From Bradyrhizobium forestalis (GTDB taxonomy: Bacteria; Pseudomonadota; Alphaproteobacteria; Rhizobiales; Xanthobacteraceae): a stretch of 64,000 bases of DNA. Below the pieces are notes generated by a model, which saw only the letters and a program-made list of their open reading frames with translations, had not been told where the DNA came from and made no database searches. The stretch spans positions 31,030 to 95,029 of the forward strand of contig NZ_PGVG01000027.1 in assembly GCF_002795245.1 (NCBI RefSeq), read 5' to 3'. The translations under genes were made by a program, and so were the position numbers. This document shows positions 8,171-16,019 of the stretch, one piece after another; the first letter of the stretch is position 1; each line of letters starts with the position of its first letter.

Positions 8171-9400
8171 TCACCAGCTCGCCGGCAGCCGCTTCAGCCC
8201 GCGCAGCACGAAGGTCGGCCGCCATTCCGGGTTTGCGACGTCGTCGATGCGCAAATCCGGCAGCCGCCGGAGCAGCGTGGCGATGGCGATCTCGGCCTCG
8301 ATGCGCGCCAATTGGGCGCCGAGACAGAAATGGATACCACCACCGAACGACAGCGGCTTCACGTTCTGGCGGGTGACGTCGAGCCGGTCGGGCCGGTCAG
8401 GATAGGCCGCGGGGTCGCGGTTGGCCGAGCCGAGCAGGCACAGCACGGTCTCGCCCTTGGGGATCCGCTTGCCGGCGAGATCGTCGATGTCCTCCAGCGC
8501 GACGCGCCCGGTCATCTGCACCGATGAATCGTAGCGCAGGAACTCCTCGATCGCGCCCACCATCAGCTCGGGCCGCGCCTTGAGCAGCGCGAGCTGGTCC
8601 GGATTGCGGTGGAGCGCCAGGAGCCCGTTGCCGATCAGATTGACGGTGGTCTCGTGACCGGCCACGAACAGCAGCATGATGTTCGCGGTCAATTCCTCGT
8701 TCGTGAGCTTGTTGCCGTCCTCCTCGGCCAGCACCAGCTGGGTCGTGAGGTCGTCTCCCGGATTGCGGCGACGCAGCTCGAACAATTGCTGAAAATACAT
8801 CTGCGCCATCAGGTTGCGCGCGTTGCTCTGCTTGATCTCGTCCGGCGTCATGGGGACAGGATCCAAGATTCGCACGCCATCGCTCGAGCCCTTGTGGAAC
8901 GCCTCGCGGTGCTCTTCCGGGATACCAAGCATGTCGCAGATGATCGTGACCGGCAAACGGAAGGCGAAATCCCCGATCAGGTCCATCCGACCGCGATCGA
9001 TCATCGCATTGAGCGTCTGATCGACAATTTCCTGGATTCGCGGCCGCATGTCCTCCACGCGCCGCGCAGTGAAGGCCTTGACGACGAGGCCGCGCAAACG
9101 GGTGTGATCCGGCGGATCGGCCTGGAGCATCGTGTGGCTCAAATTCCGAAAGACTGGCTCGTTCATGATCGCGGGGCCGTAGCGGCGCGTGGTGCGCTCG
9201 ACGAAATCCTTGCCGAAGCGCTTGTCGCGCATCACGAGGCTGACTTCGGCGTGCCGGCTGGTGACGAACTGGCCGAACGGCGTCACGTGAACGGGGTCGA
9301 CCGTGCGCAGCCGCTCGTAGTGCGGATAGGGATCGCGGATGAAGTCCGGCGAGAGCGGGTTGAACATCGGTCCGCCAGCGGGTTGCACTTGCTCGTTCAT
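8171..9400 (-). CDS. Cytochrome P450
   Basis: A 409-residue soluble class I-type P450 monooxygenase. Visible hallmarks are the I-helix oxygen-binding segment LLFVAGHETTVNLIGNG, the ExxR motif EFLRYD, and the heme-binding loop FGGGIHFCLGAQLARIE whose Cys ligates the heme iron. An ATG at 9400 with GAGGT a few bases upstream begins the typical MNEQV...FNPLSPDFIRDPYPHYERL opening. It needs an external ferredoxin/reductase, none of which is nearby. The substrate cannot be told from sequence. A decayed second P450 lies at 47.8 kb. Confidence 0.95.
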   Translation of the reverse strand: MNEQVQPAGGPMFNPLSPDFIRDPYPHYERLRTVDPVHVTPFGQFVTSRHAEVSLVMRDKRFGKDFVERTTRRYGPAIMNEPVFRNLSHTMLQADPPDHTRLRGLVVKAFTARRVEDMRPRIQEIVDQTLNAMIDRGRMDLIGDFAFRLPVTIICDMLGIPEEHREAFHKGSSDGVRILDPVPMTPDEIKQSNARNLMAQMYFQQLFELRRRNPGDDLTTQLVLAEEDGNKLTNEELTANIMLLFVAGHETTVNLIGNGLLALHRNPDQLALLKARPELMVGAIEEFLRYDSSVQMTGRVALEDIDDLAGKRIPKGETVLCLLGSANRDPAAYPDRPDRLDVTRQNVKPLSFGGGIHFCLGAQLARIEAEIAIATLLRRLPDLRIDDVANPEWRPTFVLRGLKRLPASW

Positions 9401-9717
9401 GGTGACCTCAAATCGGTTGCCGCATGACACCAATACGCCGATCGCAGCCCCACGCCCAGCGTAACCAAATCGATCCGGAGACGACGCCGGCCGACAGTTT
9501 TCTGCGCGCGATCACGGATCTCAGGCGCAGGACGGGGCTGGCCTCCGCCTAGCGAAGAACGACCGCAGCGAGCGCGCCGCGAGATTTGTCGCAGGATCGG
9601 ACAAGGCATGTCTGCTTTGGGAAAGACGCTTCGATCCGCGCCGCGCCACAAGCAAGCCCCATCGTTCGAAGCCAGGGTTCGGTCCTGCCAAAGTTCCCGA
9701 GCGGCGCAGCCACGCCG
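9401..9717. other. Gene-free stretch between the P450 and the catalase-like gene
   Basis: This 317-base gap separates two divergently read genes and should contain both promoters. Short open frames cross it on both strands, but none has a plausible binding site or recognisable protein. I see no convincing hairpin or repeat. Confidence 0.4.
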
Positions 9718-10602
9718 ATGTCCCTTGTCGAGGCCCTGAGGGCGGTTGCCGGTCTTCCGCCAAAGGCGCGGGCGAGCTTTTGCTGGGGCCGATGCGTTCG
9801 CGGCACCTACGCCCCCTCCGATCAGGCCAAGGAGATCACCAGGTCCCGCAGCTTCACCATGCCCTCCCGGGTGCTGGCGCGCTTCTCGGCGGACTGCGAC
9901 AGCCCGAACGCGGTCGACACGCACGGGTGCTCGCTGCGCGGCTTCAGCTTCCGGCTCGGCAGCGGCCTTCAGCGCTCCGAGATTCTCACCCATAGCGCGC
10001 CGGTTCATTTCGCCAGAACGCCCGACCAGATGCTGGCTTTCCTGCAGGCGCGCATGCCGGGACCGGACGGCAAGCCGGACATGGCGCAAGTCGCGGCATT
10101 CTCCGCCGCCAATCCCGAAACGCTGCGTCAGGCAAGCTACCTTGCCGCAAATCCGCCGCCCCCAAGCCTTGCCTGCACGACCTATTGGGGCGTGCACGCC
10201 TTTCCCGCAACGAACGCTGGGGGTGAGACACGGTTCATCAAGTTCAAGGTGGTGCCGGTCGGCCAGGAAGGCAGGCCGGCCGAGGACGCGGCCACGGCCA
10301 CCGGCTTGCTGCGCGATCTCGAATCCCGGATTGCGGCGCGCGATGTCAGGTTCAGCGTGATGGCGCTGCTGGACCGTCCCGGCGACCCCGTCATGGACGT
10401 GACCATCCGTTGGCCAGACGAGGATGGGCACGAAGCGGTGCGCCTCGGAACGATCGTGATAACAGGCACTGAATCAAGCGAGGCGTGCGGCGCGGCCGCG
10501 TTCAATCCAGCCAATCTTGCCGAAGGCATCGGCCATCCGCCGGACGAGATGTTCGCGGTACGGTGCACCGCCTACGTCATCTCCCAGACCAGGCGACGCT
10601 GA
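9718..10602 (+). CDS. Catalase-related (SrpA-like) heme protein lacking the distal histidine
   Basis: A 294-residue member of the small catalase-related peroxidase family. Recognisable landmarks are RVLARFSADC, RGFSFRLGSG, APVHFARTPDQMLAFLQAR, FSAANPETLRQASYLAANPP, TTYWGVHAFPATN and the C-terminal RCTAYVISQTRRR with the Tyr that normally ligates heme. Oddity: near residues 15-32, where the family has R-x-x-H-A-K-G carrying the catalytic distal His, this protein reads ARASFCWGRCVRGTY, so the His is absent. There is no clear signal peptide. The ATG at 9718 is chosen because homology starts there; the frame extends further upstream without family similarity. Activity is therefore doubtful. It converges on the AraC gene. 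Confidence 0.82.
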   Translation: MSLVEALRAVAGLPPKARASFCWGRCVRGTYAPSDQAKEITRSRSFTMPSRVLARFSADCDSPNAVDTHGCSLRGFSFRLGSGLQRSEILTHSAPVHFARTPDQMLAFLQARMPGPDGKPDMAQVAAFSAANPETLRQASYLAANPPPPSLACTTYWGVHAFPATNAGGETRFIKFKVVPVGQEGRPAEDAATATGLLRDLESRIAARDVRFSVMALLDRPGDPVMDVTIRWPDEDGHEAVRLGTIVITGTESSEACGAAAFNPANLAEGIGHPPDEMFAVRCTAYVISQTRRR

Positions 10603-10611
10603 GCGCAAAGC

Positions 10612-11544
10612 TCAGGTCTCGCTTCCCAGCACGCCCTGCGCCTCACGGCGCCACATTCCCGGGCTGATGCCGACCACCGAGGAGAACACCCGGGTGAAGT
10701 GACTTTGATTGGCGAACCCGGCCGATATCGCAATCTCCGCCAGCGACAGGTCGCGCACCGTCATCAATTGCTTGGCCGTGTCGACACGCTGGCGCAGCAG
10801 CCATTGGTGCGGCGGCAGGCCGGTCGAGACGCGAAATGCGCGCGAAAAATGGCTGACCGAGAGATCGAACTCGGCTGCGATCTTCTCCAGTGAAAGCTTG
10901 CCGCGGAGATCGGACTCCAGCCTTTCGCAAGCCCGCTTCACCTGCCATGGGGCAAGGCCGCCGCGCGCGGGCTCGGCGGCGCGCCGCAATCCGCCATAGG
11001 TCGTCGCGACATGTGCGGTGAGCGCGAGCATCATGTGGTCGATGAAGAGCTGGTTGGCCTCTTCAGGCTGCCGCAACGCCGCCAGGAACGATGCGCCGAG
11101 ATGGCGGATCGTCATGTCGTCATGGCCGACGCCGGGCTGATAGGCGAGCTCGCCGATCCGCGGCGCGCCGCTTTGCCTCGCCATGTCGTCCAACGCCGAA
11201 CGGGGCAGATGGAAGAACAGGGAATGGAAGGGCTTGTCGATCACGTAGCGGGGATCGCGCTTCAGATCGTACAGATAGGTGGCGCCGGCGCGGATATCGC
11301 TCTTGACCACGCATCGGCCGCGCTCCCAGCACTCGCAATCGGCGAAATCGCGGAATTTGAGGCTGACGAGATAGGCGTCCTCCGGGGGCATCGACTCGGA
11401 AAGACGCGTGATGGGATGATCATCCCGGGTTTCGGTGACGGCGAGCTCGGCGCTGCGCAGCGAACGCGTGACCAGCGTTGGCGGCGCATCCTTCAAATGC
11501 AAAAATCGTTCGAGCTTCTGCGCGAAGGCGCCCGCCTGTGTCAT
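10612..11544 (-). CDS. AraC-family transcriptional regulator
   Basis: A 311-residue regulator with the two helix-turn-helix units of AraC/XylS in the last ~100 residues: LSLEKIAAEFDLSVSHFSRAFRVSTG and LSLAEIAISAGFANQSHFTRVFSSVVGISPGMWRRE. The N-terminal ~200 residues form the effector or dimerisation part and include a Cys-containing segment (DFADCECWERGRC), which might sense metal or redox state; that is inference. The ATG at 11544 is preferred over an upstream in-frame ATG. It is convergent with the catalase-like gene, with 9 bases between stops, so co-regulation is not implied by layout. Its target is unknown. Confidence 0.9.
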   Translation of the reverse strand: MTQAGAFAQKLERFLHLKDAPPTLVTRSLRSAELAVTETRDDHPITRLSESMPPEDAYLVSLKFRDFADCECWERGRCVVKSDIRAGATYLYDLKRDPRYVIDKPFHSLFFHLPRSALDDMARQSGAPRIGELAYQPGVGHDDMTIRHLGASFLAALRQPEEANQLFIDHMMLALTAHVATTYGGLRRAAEPARGGLAPWQVKRACERLESDLRGKLSLEKIAAEFDLSVSHFSRAFRVSTGLPPHQWLLRQRVDTAKQLMTVRDLSLAEIAISAGFANQSHFTRVFSSVVGISPGMWRREAQGVLGSET

Positions 11545-11825
11545 GGGAGTGCATCTCGTATGTGAGTAGACTGGGGAGCGGAGGCGCCACCGCCAAATCA
11601 CGTGCCATTATCCGACATTGGCAAACGACGGTCCAGACTTGCGCGTTGGAACCGTAGCCGTGTGCCCCTCGCCGCATCCATCGTCACGGAACGTTTTCAC
11701 AAGAGATTTCAACGGATCTCGATTCCTCTCGCGCGATCTCCGTTCAATATCTCGACAACTCGTCGTCCGCCCATCGTGCGTTTGTGAAAGCGCGCGCCCG
11801 CTGGAGGCATTCGATGTCGGGCGGA

Positions 11826-12800
11826 TCAGTCGATCACCTGATCGGCGCCGATCAGAAAGCTCTCGGGGATGACGAGGTTGAGCGCTTTGGCCGCCCTCAT
11901 GCTGATGGTCAGCAGGAACTTGGTCGGCTGCTCTACCGGAAGATCGGACGGCTGCGCTCCCTTCAGGATCTTGTCGACGTAGGTCGCCGTGCGCCTCACC
12001 ATCACGTTGACGTCGGGACCGTAGGACATCAGTCCACCCGCAGATGCCCAGGCGCCCCAGCCGCCGATCAACGGCAACCGACGCTGCTCTGCATAGCCGA
12101 CGATGCGCGGCATCAGGTTCACCATCAGCGTCGACGTGACGACGTAGACTGAATCGGCTTGAGCGGCCGTGGCTTGATCGAGAGCAGGCGAGAGCTCGTC
12201 GACGGTCCGAACCGGCAGCGACAGCAGCTTGATCCCGAGGGATCGGGCGGCCCGCTGCGTATCGTCGAGCTCGTTGTCGAGGTGGTTCGGATTCCACAGG
12301 AACGCGACATGAGAGAGGCGCGGCACCGCTTCCTTCAGAAGCTGCAGCCGCTTCGAGCCGAGTTCGTCGTGCAGGAAAGTTACGCCGGTCGCATTGCGCT
12401 GCGGCCGGCTCAGGCTGGCCACGAGCCCGAGCTTGACGGGGTCGGCACTGACGGAAAATACGATCGGAAAGTTCTTCGCGGCATCCCGCACATAGGGCGC
12501 GATATCGCCCCCGAAAGCCATCATGATGGCCGGCTTGGTCGCGACGAGCTCGGCCGCGAGAGAGGCGAGCCGGCTCTCGTCGTTGTCGGCATGACGATAA
12601 TCGTAGATGATCGTTTTGCCTTCCACATAGCCGAGCGCGCTCATGCCCGCGAGGAAAGGTCCAAGCGCCTCATCGGTCGGTTGTCCCCCATAGCGAAGAA
12701 TACCGAGCCGGGGTGGTAGCCCACTGCGGGTCTGGGCATTCGCCCCGCGCAAGAGCAGCGCCGCGGCCGCGCCCCCCAACACGACGTCTCGCCTTCTCAC
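11826..12800 (-). CDS. ABC transporter substrate-binding protein (ABC_sub_bind / TrpX type)
   Basis: A 324-residue periplasmic binding protein of the PF04392 type. The N-terminus MRRRDVVLGGAAAALLLRGA is a signal peptide with a twin-Arg-like start, and the body has the family markers LGILRYGGQPTDE, FLAGMSALGYVEGKTI, ALAAELVATKPAIMMAFGG-like segment and VVTSTLMVNLMPRIVGYA. Such proteins bind amino acids or other small ligands. There is no permease or ATPase next to it, a frequent situation for orphan copies in Bradyrhizobium. The ligand is unknown. The 281 bases between its stop and the AraC start hold no gene I can support. Confidence 0.88.
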   Translation of the reverse strand: MRRRDVVLGGAAAALLLRGANAQTRSGLPPRLGILRYGGQPTDEALGPFLAGMSALGYVEGKTIIYDYRHADNDESRLASLAAELVATKPAIMMAFGGDIAPYVRDAAKNFPIVFSVSADPVKLGLVASLSRPQRNATGVTFLHDELGSKRLQLLKEAVPRLSHVAFLWNPNHLDNELDDTQRAARSLGIKLLSLPVRTVDELSPALDQATAAQADSVYVVTSTLMVNLMPRIVGYAEQRRLPLIGGWGAWASAGGLMSYGPDVNVMVRRTATYVDKILKGAQPSDLPVEQPTKFLLTISMRAAKALNLVIPESFLIGADQVID

Positions 12801-13124
12801 CTGGCGTCTCCCCCGACAACGACCGTGGCACTGGAAAATCGGTGGACGGAAGCCTAATCCGCCGCGCCAGTATGTGCCAGCCCCTGCTCGGTGATCACGC
12901 TGGTTTCCGCGTCAGCTCAGAAGCCCATCTCCTCGTTGTCGTGACGCGCCTGCGGCTCTTCCGATTGAATGCCGGCCGAAGGCCGATCCGCGGAAATCCG
13001 ACGCGTGGACCTCGAGCAACGGTCCCCTGAACGCAACCTCTTGCTTCGTGCATCGGGGGAGCGGCGGTCCACGTGTCGACGTCGCCTTGGGCTCTCTCAT
13101 TGCCTGCCCGGTCTCGGCTCCTCG
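12801..13124. other. Gene-free stretch upstream of the binding-protein gene
   Basis: These 324 bases contain only short unsupported frames on both strands. The region must hold the promoter of the binding-protein gene. I see no hairpin, repeat or recognisable protein fragment that I can defend. Confidence 0.35.
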
Positions 13125-13259
13125 TTACTTCTTCTTTGCAGGTCCGAAGTCCGGCTGCCAGGCTGCTTCCTTGCGGGACGGGGCCGCGGCGATCACCTTG
13201 GCCTTGTCCTTCTTCGGCTTCTTAGCTTCGCGATTGCCGCGTTGCTGGCCCTTTGCCAT
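13125..13259 (-). CDS. Nested 44-residue Lys-rich small protein
   Basis: An ATG at 13259, in frame with the 114-residue protein, opens MAKGQQRGNREAKKPKKDK and ends in QPDFGPAKKK. The sequence AAAGGAGAGCGAC immediately before this ATG is a near-ideal Shine-Dalgarno with proper spacing, much better than that of the long frame. The peptide is strongly basic and disordered-looking, which would allow RNA or DNA binding (inference). Free-standing small proteins of this look occur in Bradyrhizobium, by my recollection of the family. Confidence 0.55.
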   Translation of the reverse strand: MAKGQQRGNREAKKPKKDKAKVIAAAPSRKEAAWQPDFGPAKKK

Positions 13260-13469
13260 GTCGCTCTCCTTTGCTGGCTTGAGTTCGTCGAATTCATTCG
13301 GCTGCAGGACCCGGCCGCGCGGGGTGCAGACCCTGACATCCATGTAGCCCTCGCGCAGCAGTTTTTCCGCAAGGCGTAATGCGACCGTCGCAGTTCCGCG
13401 GCCGAGATTGGAGCTGCCGTATTCGTTGGTCCCGCTGACCAGATACGGCACGCGTGTTGTCCTAGCCAT
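13125..13469 (-). CDS. 114-residue hypothetical protein containing a nested short gene
   Basis: The frame begins MARTTRVPYLVSGTNEYGSS, includes a compact first domain (ATVALRLAEKLLREGYMDVRVCTP) and then continues without a stop into a very basic, Lys-rich tail. I do not recognise a known family. The ATG at 13469 lies inside the last codons of the 32-residue membrane peptide upstream (ATGGCTAG shared), implying translational coupling. The tail from residue 71 has its own strong ribosome binding site, so the product may be made as a long form and as a short form, or this may be two genes whose stop between them was lost. Confidence 0.6.
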   Translation of the reverse strand: MARTTRVPYLVSGTNEYGSSNLGRGTATVALRLAEKLLREGYMDVRVCTPRGRVLQPNEFDELKPAKESDMAKGQQRGNREAKKPKKDKAKVIAAAPSRKEAAWQPDFGPAKKK

Positions 13470-13560
13470 TGAGGACCGCGGCTCCGCATATGAGAAGCAG
13501 AAGGAACAGCGGAACGATCACGGGCGGCACGATCCATTCCGACATGCGAACACGCGACAT
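13462..13560 (-). CDS. 32-residue single-pass membrane peptide
   Basis: An ATG at 13560 opens MSRVRMSEWIVPPVIVPLFL followed by LLLICGAAVLNG and a TAG stop. AGGAG lies six bases upstream (GCGCAGGAGCGTTCG-ATG), an excellent ribosome binding site. The peptide has a short charged N-terminus and one ~20-residue hydrophobic helix, so it should sit in the inner membrane. Its stop overlaps the start of the 114-residue protein (ATGGCTAG), a classical coupling arrangement, so the two are likely cotranslated. No family is recognised. It is too short for most gene callers. Confidence 0.6.
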   Translation of the reverse strand: MSRVRMSEWIVPPVIVPLFLLLLICGAAVLNG

Positions 13561-13919
13561 CGAACGCTCCTGCGCAGCCTTCGGCGGGAGCACACGTGCC
13601 CTCAGTCACCGATCGAAGCCGTCGAGATGCGCGGTGATGGCAACGACCCTACGCCTGCGCCGAACCAATAGCGAGCGTAAAGTGCCTCTCGCCGTCGCAC
13701 CGCGACACTAGCGTTTGCCGGTGCGGAGACGATAGTGCTGGCTATTGCCGTGCCGAAGGCGCATGCTTACAGAAGCCGGCAGCAGTTGGGGCTTCACTCG
13801 CGAAAGGCAGGCGTGCATGACCATCCGCTCGCGGCGAAAATCCGTCTCGTTCAGGCATCCCTTCCGCATCAGCTCTGCCGATCTTGCGAATGCGCAAGCT
13901 GCAGACGCGATCATCGCCG
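13561..13919. other. Gene-free stretch between divergent small genes
   Basis: This 359-base gap separates the leftward membrane-peptide operon from the rightward 98-residue protein and must carry both promoters. A 68-codon leftward frame (13708-13914) crosses it but lacks a binding site or recognised homology, and I do not call it. No repeat is seen. Confidence 0.35.
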
Positions 13920-14216
13920 ATGACTGACCAGCCGGTCGATCTCGACAAGCGCCGCGGCATGGCCGCGCAAAAGGCCACCGACCTGCGCCGCGCGCTGGCC
14001 GAGGTCGAGGCCCATGTCAGAGAGCTGCGCGAGCGCGAGGCCGATCTCGAACACCGCATGATGACGGTGCCCGCTGCGTCCTGGCAGGAAGCCGCGGTGA
14101 AGGCGCGCCATCTGCTCAACCTCTATGCTGCGAGTCTTCCGGCAGAGGACACGCGCCACCGCGCGCTGGTGTCGGCGCTGTTCGACGATTTCGCCCGGCT
14201 GTCCGGCGACGGCTGA
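13920..14216 (+). CDS. Conserved hypothetical coiled-coil protein
   Basis: A 98-residue soluble protein starting MTDQPVDLDKRRGMAAQKAT. Residues ~15-48 form a strongly charged heptad-like helix (LRRALAEVEAHVRELRERE), predicted coiled coil, followed by SWQEAAVKARHLLNLYAASL and a short C-terminal helix. There is no signal peptide and no recognised domain. The start at 13920 is chosen because upstream residues in the frame have no consistent character, although no strong ribosome binding site is visible. It sits in an island of short genes; nothing indicates a function. Confidence 0.6.
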   Translation: MTDQPVDLDKRRGMAAQKATDLRRALAEVEAHVRELREREADLEHRMMTVPAASWQEAAVKARHLLNLYAASLPAEDTRHRALVSALFDDFARLSGDG

Positions 14217-14343
14217 GGCGAGCGACGGCCGCCTGCATTCTCGACACGTGCATGCTCCGCGAGCCGGGAAGCGGACGCGCGGCCCCGGTCAATGATTGGA
14301 TGGTGCGAACTCGCCGAGAAGCGAACACGCAACGGAGTAAGCC

Positions 14344-14622
14344 ATGACCCTGACCAGCGGCCGCTTCATTGGCCACGAATACGACCGGATGATCGTCCGG
14401 TTCTCGATGCATGACGGCGCCAGGGAGATTCCTTGTGCGATCTCGACCTCCGCGATGGACGATCTCGAGCAGGGCCCGCGCGTCAGGCCGGAGCAGCGGG
14501 AAGCCCAATTCGCCCGTCTACGGGATCGCATCGAAGCATGCGCCGCGAGCAAATATCGCGCCACGGAGTTCGAAGGCACGCCGCCGGGCATCGTGCTTCG
14601 AGGCATCGATTTCAGGCCATAG
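14344..14622 (+). CDS. DUF1488-family protein
   Basis: A 92-residue protein of the DUF1488 type: a short beta-rich start (GRFIGHEYDRMIVRFSMHDG) that resembles the family's V-x-F-x-M-x-D pattern, then AREIPCAISTSAMDDLEQG and a helical segment EQREAQFARLRDRIEACAASKY. Family members are small, cytoplasmic and of unknown function, often in stress-associated loci. ACGGAG lies nine bases before the ATG. It is flanked on both sides by other very short genes. Confidence 0.7.
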   Translation: MTLTSGRFIGHEYDRMIVRFSMHDGAREIPCAISTSAMDDLEQGPRVRPEQREAQFARLRDRIEACAASKYRATEFEGTPPGIVLRGIDFRP

Positions 14623-14697
14623 GAATGCAGCAGCCGCGACAGCTTGATCGGGCTTTTCCGCGGCGTCATGGCATGAGATCCGGAACCAAGATCGCTT

Positions 14698-14973
14698 CTA
14701 CTCCGACCTTGCTTTGATCTCCGGCAAGGGCGGCTTGCGCTCGAAAGGCTTCTTTTTCGGTGGCGCAGGCAGCAATCCCTCCCTGATCGCCTGCTTCCGG
14801 GCGAGCTTGCGGGCGCGGCGAATGGCCTCGGATTTCTCGCGGGTCTTTCTCTCGGACGGCTTTTCGTAGGACCGGCGCTGCTTCATTTCCCGGAAGACGC
14901 CCTCGCGCTGCATCTTCTTCTTGAGAACGCGAAGTGCCTGCTCAACATTGTTGTCTCTGACGAGTACGTGCAA
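14698..14973 (-). CDS. rpsU: 30S ribosomal protein bS21
   Basis: A 91-residue bS21, slightly longer than the ~70 residues of many bacteria. The core VLVRDNNVEQALRVLKKKMQ, REGVFREMKQRRSYEKPSE and the Arg/Lys-rich helix KSEAIRRARKLARKQ are diagnostic, and the extended tail ends KPPLPEIKARSE. The start is a TTG at 14973: AGGAGG lies exactly five bases upstream and the family begins here, whereas the longer frame upstream is not homologous. bS21 takes part in initiation at the 30S platform. It is divergent from the cold-shock gene across a 437-base gap. Confidence 0.92.
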   Translation of the reverse strand: MHVLVRDNNVEQALRVLKKKMQREGVFREMKQRRSYEKPSERKTREKSEAIRRARKLARKQAIREGLLPAPPKKKPFERKPPLPEIKARSE

Positions 14974-15410
14974 ATGATCCTCCTGGCTCGGGCTGCGAAT
15001 GCGAGACGTCCTGCAGGGCAGCCAATTGCGCAGGAGCTTCATTGCGATTGTTGAGGATAGCAGCGGCGACATTCGTCGCAGCTTCGGACGAGCCGACTGC
15101 TTGTCACAGCGAGCAGCTTGGTGGCGTCAACGTGACCACCGTCGTGCAGCGCTGTCAATCGATAACGTCCTGCTTGCAGGTCGACGGACACACGCAAGGC
15201 GCCTCGATCGCAACACAGGAGCTGCCTCGCGGACAACAAACCGGCTTCGCTCCTTGCAAAACCGTGAAAGTCATATATATTGGGCCCGTTCGATTAGCCG
15301 CTGTGCCTTGTTGAATGCGCCCGCGGGCTCCTTTTCCAAAGACATCGACGAAGTTGAAGTTAACCGCGTGATTGTCGCGCGGGATGCGCTCGCGCGCTTT
15401 GGAGAAGAAA
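14974..15410. other. Divergent control region between rpsU and the cold-shock gene
   Basis: This 437-base gap holds no supported gene. It must contain the rpsU promoter (leftward, not resolved) and the cold-shock promoter (rightward, listed separately). The last ~120 bases before the cold-shock ATG would be an untranslated leader with several GC-rich inverted segments, for example GCGCCCGCGGGC near 15318-15329 and CGCGCGGGATGCGCTCGCGCG near 15377-15397 (described by position). Confidence 0.5.
15254..15281 (+). promoter_or_regulatory. Sigma-70-like promoter of the cold-shock gene
   Basis: TTGCAA at 15254-15259 and TATATT at 15276-15281 are separated by 16 bases, in an AT-rich island that stands out from its GC-rich surroundings. 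It would start transcription near 15288, leaving a leader of about 120 bases before the ATG at 15411, as is usual for cold-shock mRNAs whose leader folds with temperature. The start site is predicted, not observed. Confidence 0.6.
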
Positions 15411-15620
15411 ATGACGACAGGTACAGTCAAGTGGTTCAATGGCCAAAAGGGCTTCGGTTTCATTCAGCCGAGCGACGGCGGCAACGATGTGTTCGTTCAC
15501 ATCAGCGCCGTTGAAAGAGCCGGTCTTGCGGGTCTCGCAGAGGGCCAAAAGGTCAATTTCGAGATCAAGACCGACAAGATGCGAGGCAAAGTCAGCGCTG
15601 AGAACCTCTCGCTGGCTTGA
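15411..15620 (+). CDS. cspA: Cold-shock protein (CspA family)
   Basis: A 69-residue cold-shock domain protein. The RNA-binding motifs are intact: RNP1 (KGFGFIQP, in GTVKWFNGQKGFGFIQPSDG) and RNP2 (DVFVHIS). It binds single-stranded RNA and acts as an RNA chaperone or antiterminator in the cytoplasm. The ATG at 15411 follows GGAGAAGAAA; the in-frame extension upstream belongs to the leader. The alphaproteobacterial-type end KVSAENLSLA is complete. The gene name is by family; several paralogues usually exist per genome. It has its own promoter and terminator, so it is monocistronic. Confidence 0.95.
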   Translation: MTTGTVKWFNGQKGFGFIQPSDGGNDVFVHISAVERAGLAGLAEGQKVNFEIKTDKMRGKVSAENLSLA

Positions 15621-15663
15621 TATCGTGGCGCCGTTTCACGGATGTACTGAAACGGTTGCTCTG

Positions 15664-15693
15664 CCCGCTCAATCCCGGGATTGAGCGGGTTTA
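15664..15693 (+). terminator. Terminator after the cold-shock gene
   Basis: A perfect 26-base palindrome (arm CCCGCTCAATCCC and its complement) runs from 15664 to 15689 and is followed by TTTA. It lies 43 bases after the stop at 15620. The short T-run makes it a modest intrinsic terminator, possibly working in both directions. Confidence 0.65.
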
Positions 15694-15716
15694 GCCGTGG
15701 CGGATCCGGGTGAACG

Positions 15717-15959
15717 ATGAGCACCAAGAAACCGGCAGAGCCGTCACCCGAAAGCATTGCGCGTTCCGATCGCAAGCGCCTGGCCGCTGAAGAGGGAGCG
15801 CGGGCATTGGCAGACGTCGAAAGGCAAGCCATCGAGGTTCGCAAGAACATGGCGCGGCTCCGAGAGGTACGCGAGGCGAAGGAAGCAGCTGATGAAGCTC
15901 TTCGAGCGGCTTCGCCAGCGCCCACGCTCAGGAAGCGTTCAAGGAAGCCGGCGCGATAG
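15717..15959 (+). CDS. Small charged helical hypothetical protein
   Basis: An 80-residue protein, MSTKKPAEPSPESIARSDRK, with a long helix rich in Arg, Ala and Glu (LAAEEGARALADVERQAIEV, VREAKEAADEALRAA) and a basic end TLRKRSRKPAR. It has no signal peptide or membrane segment and no recognised domain; a nucleic-acid or ribosome association would be a guess. The frame begins just after the cold-shock terminator, with GGTGAACG before the ATG. It could be cotranscribed with the 70-residue gene 60 bases downstream. Confidence 0.6.
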   Translation: MSTKKPAEPSPESIARSDRKRLAAEEGARALADVERQAIEVRKNMARLREVREAKEAADEALRAASPAPTLRKRSRKPAR

Positions 15960-16019
15960 TCGTCTTCGACGCCGCCGGCGAAATCTGAAGTGCCGATCAC
16001 ATGCCGGAGAGTGCAGATC

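Noticed and set aside
13708..13914. 68-codon leftward frame in the gap before the 98-residue gene
   Set aside because: No ribosome binding site, no recognisable protein and no partner; it could be real but I cannot support it.
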